Source: HdN1 sp052035295 (GTDB lineage Bacteria; Pseudomonadota; Gammaproteobacteria; Pseudomonadales; Ketobacteraceae). From it: a DNA stretch of 52,936 nucleotides. Where the stretch lies: the NCBI GenBank assembly GCA_052035295.1, contig JBPOHS010000042.1, positions 1-52,936 of the forward strand, written 5' to 3'. Below the pieces are notes generated by a model. The model saw only the letters and a program-made list of their open reading frames with translations. It ran no database searches and had not been told where the DNA came from. Within the stretch, counting starts at the first letter, position 1. Each line of letters opens with the position of its first letter. Positions 47,540-52,936 of the stretch are shown here, piece by piece. Both the position numbers and the translations under genes were made by a program.

Positions 47540-48458
47540 CCTGAATTTGCGACAAATCGATCTCAACCTCTTGCTGGTGTTCGATGCGCTCATGCAGGAA
47601 CAAAACCTCTCGCGCGCGGCCGAGCGCCTGCACATGAGCCAACCGGCCGTGAGCAATGCCCTGAGCCGATTGCGCCTGCAACTCAATGAACCGCTGTTCG
47701 TGCGCACCGCACGAGGAATGTCGCCCACACCACGCGCGCACGCACTGCATGCGTCGGTCAAACAAGGTCTGCAATGGCTGCAGCAAGGCATCAATCCCCA
47801 CGAAAGTTTTGATCCGGCGGCGGCACAGCAGGTCTTCACACTGGCCATGAATGACTATGCGCAATCCGGACTGTTGCCACCCCTGCTCACCCACCTGCAA
47901 CGCGTGGCCCCCCATGTGACCCTGATGGTGGAAAACGACGATGCCTCGCACCTGCCCGTCCGTTTGGCGACCGGACTGATCGACCTGGCAGTGGATTATC
48001 TCTATTTCGATGACCCTGAACTCTGCTACCAGCCCCTGCAGGAAGAAACCCTGGCCGTGATCGGGTGCCTGCACCATCCGGCGTTCGAGAACGGGCTGAC
48101 GCTGGAGCGCTATCAGGCCAGCCGGCATGTGTCGATTCCGCCGCGTGCCGGGCGCGGCTCACCGCTCGAAATCGTGCTGGGCTCGGCGCGCGTGCAGCGA
48201 CAGGTACAGCTCTATGTCCCCCACTACATCACGATTCCTTCGATCGTGGCCCATTCCGACCTGCTGGGTACAGTGCCACAGCGTCTGGCCGATTATTTCG
48301 CTGCCCTTTTCCCCTTGTCAGTGGCACCTTTACCCATTCCCATGCCACCGGTGCAGGTGAGCCTGATCTGGCACCGCCAGCAAAACCTAACGCCAGGGTT
48401 GAGCTGGCTGCGCGAGCAAATCACGGCGCTGGTGAGTGGCGAGTCAGCCAGTAGGTGA
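47535..48458 (+). CDS. LysR family transcriptional regulator
   Basis: A 307-residue regulator. The N-terminal winged helix is clear (LNLLLVFDALMQEQNLSRAAERLHMSQPAVSNALSRLR; key part AAERLHMSQPAVSNALSRL). The rest is the usual effector-binding domain, of the NodD/SyrM-like group (FTLAMNDYAQSGLLPPLL). It diverges from the hydroxylase gene, its likely target. Its 3' end overlaps the convergent kinase gene by 38 bp. Confidence 0.92.
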   Translation: MNLNLRQIDLNLLLVFDALMQEQNLSRAAERLHMSQPAVSNALSRLRLQLNEPLFVRTARGMSPTPRAHALHASVKQGLQWLQQGINPHESFDPAAAQQVFTLAMNDYAQSGLLPPLLTHLQRVAPHVTLMVENDDASHLPVRLATGLIDLAVDYLYFDDPELCYQPLQEETLAVIGCLHHPAFENGLTLERYQASRHVSIPPRAGRGSPLEIVLGSARVQRQVQLYVPHYITIPSIVAHSDLLGTVPQRLADYFAALFPLSVAPLPIPMPPVQVSLIWHRQQNLTPGLSWLREQITALVSGESASR

Positions 48459-50913
48459 GTTTTTCCTGCAGCAGCAGGCGATCGACCGGTTTGGGAACAA
48501 AATCATCCATCCCGACAGCCTGGCAGCGTTCCTGATGCTCCACCATGACATCCGCCGTGACCGCAATAATAGGGGTATGGCGTTGCGAACCCGTTTCCCG
48601 CCGACGGATCTGACGGGTAGCCTCGAACCCATCCATCACGGGCATGTGACAATCCATGAGGATGACATCAGGCGGTGCCTTGTCATAAAGCGCCAGCGCT
48701 TCTTCGCCGTTATTGGCCAACAAGGGATCGAGATAACCCAGCTTTTTCAGCAATCCCTTGATCACCATCTGATTGATGGCGTTATCTTCAACAATCATCA
48801 GCACAGGCATTATCAATGGAGCGGATTCGGGTGCGTCCATCATGGATGAATCCGGCACCGGTTCACGATCTCCGTGTTTTTTATGCGGGTCCTGCGGCTG
48901 TACGGGCGCGACAACGACCGAGGCAAGCTGCGCAGAGGGTACCGAGTCTGGCACGTCCAGCGGGATATGCAGAAAGAACCGGGTGCCCTGTTTCATGGCG
49001 CTGACATAATCCAGCGTACCACCCAGTACCTCGGTGGCCTTTTTGCTGATGGCCAGCCCCAACCCCATGCCATCGTACCTGCGACTGGTCTCGCTGTCGG
49101 CCTGCTCAAATGAATTGAAGATTTTTTCGCGGAATGACGCAGGAATGCCCGGCCCGCTGTCCTCGACACAGAAACACAGCATTGCGCCGTGTGCGGTGGG
49201 TTCACGGATCACGCTCAGGCTGACATGCCCCTGCTCGGTAAACTTGATGGCATTACTGAGCAGATTGACCAGCACTTGTCGCAAGCGTGCAGCATCCACG
49301 GTGATGTTGTCCGGCAATTGCGGATCGACCGAATAGCGCAGTTCGAGGTGTTTCTCGTGCGCGCTGCGCACAAAGAACGCCATGACCTCATTGACGAACG
49401 GCTGCAGCGCCAGCGATCTCGGTTGGAGCTTGACATCCCCCGCTTCAAGTTTCGAAAAGTCGAGAATATCGTTGATCACGGCGACCAGGGATTTCGCGGA
49501 GCGCGAAATGGTATCCACATATTGGCGTTGCTCTGGATTGAGGGGGGTTCCACCCAGCAGTTCCGTCAACCCGATAACGCCGTTCATGGGGGTTCTGACC
49601 TCATGACTCATGTGGGCCAGAAATTGCGATTTGGCCTGCACGCGCGCATTCGACAGGTGTAACTGCTGCAGGGCAGACTCGCGCTCGTTCCGCATCAGAT
49701 TGATGCGATCCGCGAGCGCAAAGGACATGAGAATAACTTCGATGATCTGGCCGTATTTGAGCGCCCCTTCGAAATTCAAGGAATCGTAAAGCCAACCGTT
49801 GACAGCAAATACCGTGATAAAGGCGCTGGCAAAGGTCGCGCCCCACGCCAGCAGGAACAGCCTCGCCAGCACCATGCCACGACGCCACACCACGACGGCC
49901 GCCAGAATGGTCACCAACAAAGTCGACAAGCCCATGATTTCTGTCAGCAATATCCAGAAGCGGTCGTAAAACATCAGGGAGATGGGCAGCAGGAGCAGAT
50001 TGATGACAGTAAACACTCGCAGGATCAGATACCAGCGACGGGAATAACGAGCTATCTCGAGAAAACGCACGGTGAAAAGCAACTCGACAATCAGGGTGCC
50101 ATACAGACAGATGACGAAAATCCGCTGTTTCAACCAATAAGCATCTGCCATCCAGTTATAATGCCAGCCTTCCATGGCGAGCATGAACCCGCACATGAAC
50201 ATGCTGGCCAGACTGTAATAAAGATAACTGCGGTCACGAAAGCTCACGAACAAAAAGAAGTTGTACGCCACCATGGCCAAGACAACGCCCAGATAAAGCA
50301 CCGACGCCACCACATCATCCAGATGCTGCTGATAAAAGCTTTCTATCGTGTGCAGATACACGGGCAGTGCCATCGTGGAAATGGATTCTGCCCGCAGCAG
50401 GAATCCGCGCTTTTCCCCGGGATCACGCGCAATCCGGAACAGCGGCTGATGATGGGGCGGAGATTGATGCTCCACCGGATGCAGACGACCGATGGTCGGG
50501 CGATGTTGCAGGATGGCCTTGTCGACCGGGTTCACCTCATACAAGTCGACACGGTCCAGCGTGGCACGGGCCAACTCCAGATAAAACTCGCGTGTGGTCG
50601 TGGTGTCGTTTTCAAGCTCCGTGTAAATCCAGTAAGCAGAGGCCGAAAATCCGGGGGCCAGCGGTGAGTGCGCCACGCGATCAAAGCCTTCGGGATAGGC
50701 ACGCAGAACGGCATCTGCAGGCATTGTTGCGGACGTATCGGTGAAATAGGCGATGGAATGCAGCTCGACACTACCGGCCGCAAGCACAGAGATCGGTACG
50801 GACGTGCGCGGCAAAACCTCATACGGTGCATGGGCGAACGCACGCACGGCCGTGAGCGAGCACAGTAAAAGCATCAAAAGTACGCGTAATGCTCCCTGCG
50901 GGAGTACTTGCAT
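48421..50913 (-). CDS. 7TMR-DISM hybrid sensor histidine kinase
   Basis: An 830-residue membrane kinase. A signal sequence leads to a periplasmic 7TMR-DISMED2-type domain (about 30-185), with ASAYWIYTELEN and RATLDRVDLYEV. Seven membrane segments follow (about 195-400). HisKA has AHMSHEVRTPMNGVIGL, and HATPase has NLLSNAIKFTE with GMGLGLAIS. A C-terminal receiver has VEDNAINQ, LMDCHMPVMDG and Lys in PKPVD. There is no Hpt domain, so a separate one is needed for a full relay. The periplasmic domain probably binds a carbohydrate or similar ligand, as proposed for the family. Confidence 0.92.
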   Translation of the reverse strand: MQVLPQGALRVLLMLLLCSLTAVRAFAHAPYEVLPRTSVPISVLAAGSVELHSIAYFTDTSATMPADAVLRAYPEGFDRVAHSPLAPGFSASAYWIYTELENDTTTTREFYLELARATLDRVDLYEVNPVDKAILQHRPTIGRLHPVEHQSPPHHQPLFRIARDPGEKRGFLLRAESISTMALPVYLHTIESFYQQHLDDVVASVLYLGVVLAMVAYNFFLFVSFRDRSYLYYSLASMFMCGFMLAMEGWHYNWMADAYWLKQRIFVICLYGTLIVELLFTVRFLEIARYSRRWYLILRVFTVINLLLLPISLMFYDRFWILLTEIMGLSTLLVTILAAVVVWRRGMVLARLFLLAWGATFASAFITVFAVNGWLYDSLNFEGALKYGQIIEVILMSFALADRINLMRNERESALQQLHLSNARVQAKSQFLAHMSHEVRTPMNGVIGLTELLGGTPLNPEQRQYVDTISRSAKSLVAVINDILDFSKLEAGDVKLQPRSLALQPFVNEVMAFFVRSAHEKHLELRYSVDPQLPDNITVDAARLRQVLVNLLSNAIKFTEQGHVSLSVIREPTAHGAMLCFCVEDSGPGIPASFREKIFNSFEQADSETSRRYDGMGLGLAISKKATEVLGGTLDYVSAMKQGTRFFLHIPLDVPDSVPSAQLASVVVAPVQPQDPHKKHGDREPVPDSSMMDAPESAPLIMPVLMIVEDNAINQMVIKGLLKKLGYLDPLLANNGEEALALYDKAPPDVILMDCHMPVMDGFEATRQIRRRETGSQRHTPIIAVTADVMVEHQERCQAVGMDDFVPKPVDRLLLQEKLTYWLTRHSPAP

Positions 50914-51234
50914 TGTCGGCTACCTGCAAACGGCTGTCATGCCCGCAGCCTGAGCGCGGACCCGCTTTCAGTATGGTTCATCCGTGAGCAAATGCTTGTT
51001 AGCGCGACCAGCGCCACCTTCGCCCGCCCGACAGACACCCCCGGACGCCCGCGTCCCACCCCACGCCCGGCACCCCTTGGCTTGTCGCCACCCCGGGAAG
51101 GTGGTACTAATACTCCGAACTTGGCACTTTGGTACAAATAACAGGGCGTCGCAGATAGCGGCACACCACCAATAGCGGCACACCATCAATAACAACAAGC
51201 CTGCCCCCGGCCGGCCCAACACAAGGGATTTGCA
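50914..51234. other. 321-bp intergenic region with 17-bp tandem repeat
   Basis: It lies between the divergent kinase and lactone-oxidase-like genes. Two copies of ATAGCGGCACACCACCA (51155-51171 and 51172-51188, one mismatch) stand just upstream of the oxidase start. TTGGCACTTTGGTAC at 51121-51135 partly resembles a sigma-54 promoter but lacks its -12 GC. No gene is seen. Confidence 0.55.
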
Positions 51235-52806
51235 ATGATTTCAGCCATCTCGCCCGCCCGCCCACGGCTGAGCGGTATTTCACTGGCCCTCGTTCTGGGG
51301 CTTTCCACGGCACTGTCCGGCTGTGGTTGGGAAAACTTCGCCAAGACCGAGAAGGTCCTTCCCGAAGTCATGGCGGCGCCGCGCGATGCCCGCGAGCTCG
51401 TCGCGCACGTGAAGCAAGCCACCGAGCAGCACAAGACCATTCGCATGACTGGTTCGGGGCATTCCCATTCCGATGTCGCCGTCAGCGAGGAATACCTGCT
51501 GACCCCGAAAAAGCTCAGCCAGCCCCTCGCCCTCGACCGCGCGCGCTTGAAAAACCCCGAGGATCCCCTGATGGTGCGCGTGCAGAGCGGCATGCGTATT
51601 CGTGAACTGAACAAATATCTGGACGGACTCGACCTCGCCCTGCAAAACCTCGGCGGCTACGACGGCCAGACCATCGCCGGCGTGGCCATGACCGCCACGC
51701 ACGGTTCCGGGCTCGCCTATGGCCCGATCGCCTCGCAGATCATCAGCCTGCAAATGGTGGGAGAAGGCGGCGTGGTGTACCAGATTGAACCCAGCCAAGG
51801 CATCACCAACCCGGACAACTTTCCGGGAACGCTGGAAGAAGCCCCGGAAATACCGGTGACGCTGATACAGGACGACGACATCTTCAATGCCGCCACGGTC
51901 AGTGTCGGATCGCTCGGAATCGTGTATTCCGTTACCCTGCGCACCGATCACAAATTCTGGCTGCGCGAAGTGCGCACCTTTGCCAAATGGAACGACATCA
52001 AGGCCCCGGGCGGCTTTCTGGATCGCGTCCTCCATGGGCAACCGATTGATGACGGCGAGATTCAACCAGATTATTACGAAATCCAGTACAACCCCTACCC
52101 CATTGGCGGCGATCAATCGGTGCTGATCACCAAGCGTTACAAGAGCTACACGCCACTCGTAACGGTCGGTGAACGTGGCCAGGCGGGAACCGAAGCCCTG
52201 TCGGGCCTGATCACGCTGGTCGAAAAACCGCTGGCCTGGCTGTTGAATCATTACCCGCAACTGGCGCCTTTGCTCATCGAACAAGCCCTGCACTCGCAGG
52301 AAGACCCTGGCTACAACAACATCAGCTACAAGATTTTCAACATCGGCATCGTCAATTACACCGAAGCCATGGCCATTGAAGTGGGTGTCGATTTGCAGCA
52401 AACCGTCGACGCCGTGGAACGCGCCTTTGCCATTGCTGATGAATTTCGTCAGCAAGGTATTGTGCATAGTGCACCGGCATCTATCCGCTTCGTCAAGGCC
52501 GCCGATGCCATGATCGCGATGCAACAAGGCCGCCCCACCATGATGCTGGAAATCATCATCGTGCAAGGCGTCAACGGCTACATGGATCTGTTGCGCACCT
52601 ACGAACAGAAACTGATGGAAGAATTCGGCGCTCGCCCCCACTGGGGCCTCGATGTCAAAGTCATGCAAGGTGAAACCTGGCCTCCACAAATTTACCCACG
52701 CTGGGAAGAGTGGAAACAGATTTACCGCCAATTCAATTCACAAGGCACCTTTGACGGGCGCTTTACCGATCGTCTGGAAATTTCGATGAGACAGGCACAA
52801 CCATGA
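51235..52806 (+). CDS. FAD-binding lipoprotein, aldonolactone oxidase-like
   Basis: A 523-residue flavoprotein with a lipoprotein-type signal (LVLGLSTALSGC). The FAD domain shows TGSGHSHSD (a His that may carry FAD), GYDGQTIAGVAMTATHGSG and TVSVGSLGIVYSVTL. The C-terminal half (from about 300) is of the D-arabinono-1,4-lactone oxidase type, ending WEEWKQIYRQFNSQGTF. It may oxidise a sugar lactone or alditol at the envelope, but the substrate is open. The stop overlaps the SDR start as ATGA, so the two enzymes are coupled. Confidence 0.83.
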   Translation: MISAISPARPRLSGISLALVLGLSTALSGCGWENFAKTEKVLPEVMAAPRDARELVAHVKQATEQHKTIRMTGSGHSHSDVAVSEEYLLTPKKLSQPLALDRARLKNPEDPLMVRVQSGMRIRELNKYLDGLDLALQNLGGYDGQTIAGVAMTATHGSGLAYGPIASQIISLQMVGEGGVVYQIEPSQGITNPDNFPGTLEEAPEIPVTLIQDDDIFNAATVSVGSLGIVYSVTLRTDHKFWLREVRTFAKWNDIKAPGGFLDRVLHGQPIDDGEIQPDYYEIQYNPYPIGGDQSVLITKRYKSYTPLVTVGERGQAGTEALSGLITLVEKPLAWLLNHYPQLAPLLIEQALHSQEDPGYNNISYKIFNIGIVNYTEAMAIEVGVDLQQTVDAVERAFAIADEFRQQGIVHSAPASIRFVKAADAMIAMQQGRPTMMLEIIIVQGVNGYMDLLRTYEQKLMEEFGARPHWGLDVKVMQGETWPPQIYPRWEEWKQIYRQFNSQGTFDGRFTDRLEISMRQAQP

Positions 52807-52936
52807 ACACAATGAATCTCAAGGGGCGCTGGGTGCTGGTCACCGGCGCGTCTTCCGGCTTGGGAAAGGCCATGGCGGAACAATTGGCACGCGATTATCA
52901 GGCCAATCTGGTGCTGGTCGCCCGTCGCCTGGATCG
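52803..52936 (+). CDS. short-chain dehydrogenase, 3' part outside window
   Basis: Only the first 44 codons are present. MNTMNLKGRWVLVTGASSGLG is the classical SDR opening with the TGxxxGxG cofactor motif, followed by LVLVARR, which favours NADP. Its ATG overlaps the oxidase stop (ATGA). The substrate cannot be inferred. Confidence 0.85.
   Translation, partial: MNTMNLKGRWVLVTGASSGLGKAMAEQLARDYQANLVLVARRLD

Noticed and set aside
51121..51135. sigma-54-like promoter TTGGCACTTTGGTAC
   Set aside because: The -24 part fits, but the essential GC of the -12 element is missing, and no enhancer-binding regulator is near.
51280..52731. 483-codon minus-strand frame opposite the lactone-oxidase-like gene
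   Set aside because: The plus strand has clear FAD motifs and a lipoprotein signal; the minus frame is a codon-bias shadow.

Overview
The window is a dense stretch of bacterial chromosome, about 53 kb with 43 supported protein genes. It has no RNA gene, CRISPR array or insertion sequence that I can see. Shine-Dalgarno sites, the moderately high GC content, FadL-type and beta-barrel outer membrane proteins, lipoproteins, chemotaxis receptors and several OruR-type AraC regulators point to a Gammaproteobacterium. The lipid enzymes recall lipid- or hydrocarbon-using marine or soil genera of the Alcanivorax/Marinobacter/Solimonas kind. The genus is an inference, not something the sequence proves.

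Layout. 1-1898: a chemotaxis receptor cut by the window edge. 2164-5807: cassette A, an M24-fold protein, an EphD-like epoxide hydrolase/SDR fusion and a PF10118 metal-dependent hydrolase. 5905-13801: envelope and secreted proteins (beta-propeller lipoprotein, beta-barrel, DUF6502 pair, NAPE-PLD-like lipoprotein with a TetR, FadL-type porin with a Thr-rich extension). 13954-17606: a PhlG-like C-C hydrolase, a BBE-type FAD oxidoreductase and a sorbosone-dehydrogenase-type lipoprotein. 17619-19319: an AAA+ ATPase. 19437-26298: fatty acid desaturase, AraC and TetR regulators, then cassette B, a full paralogue of cassette A. 26390-28840: small envelope genes. 28925-31255: a TetR diverging from an unknown gene and an SDR. 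31415-36282: a propeller-like lipoprotein facing a di-haem peroxidase/VCBS fusion and its Cys-rich partner. 36850-41209: hybrid kinase plus response regulator. 41300-46152: membrane protein, AraC, diguanylate cyclase and a PAS chemotaxis receptor. 46332-47452: SRPBCC protein and fatty acid hydroxylase/sterol desaturase, with a divergent LysR. 48421-50913: a 7TMR-DISM hybrid kinase. 51235-52936: an aldonolactone-oxidase-like FAD lipoprotein coupled to an SDR that runs off the edge.

How the parts fit. The theme is uptake, sensing and oxidation or modification of hydrophobic compounds (FadL, desaturase, hydroxylase, epoxide-hydrolase/SDR fusions, FAD oxidoreductases), mixed with signal transduction. 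Two nearly identical promoter/operator segments (TTGACATTATATTAC followed by a TTAC-N6-GTAA inverted repeat) sit in front of the desaturase/AraC pair and of the TetR/cassette B pair. They suggest one regulon. Two other divergent promoters carry perfect palindromes (26 bp at 13856, 38 bp at 29683).

Best candidates for an undescribed system are the duplicated three-gene cassette with its shared operators, and the di-haem peroxidase/FG-GAP/ASPIC fusion with its Cys-rich membrane partner. All functional assignments rest on motif reading, because no database search was possible.
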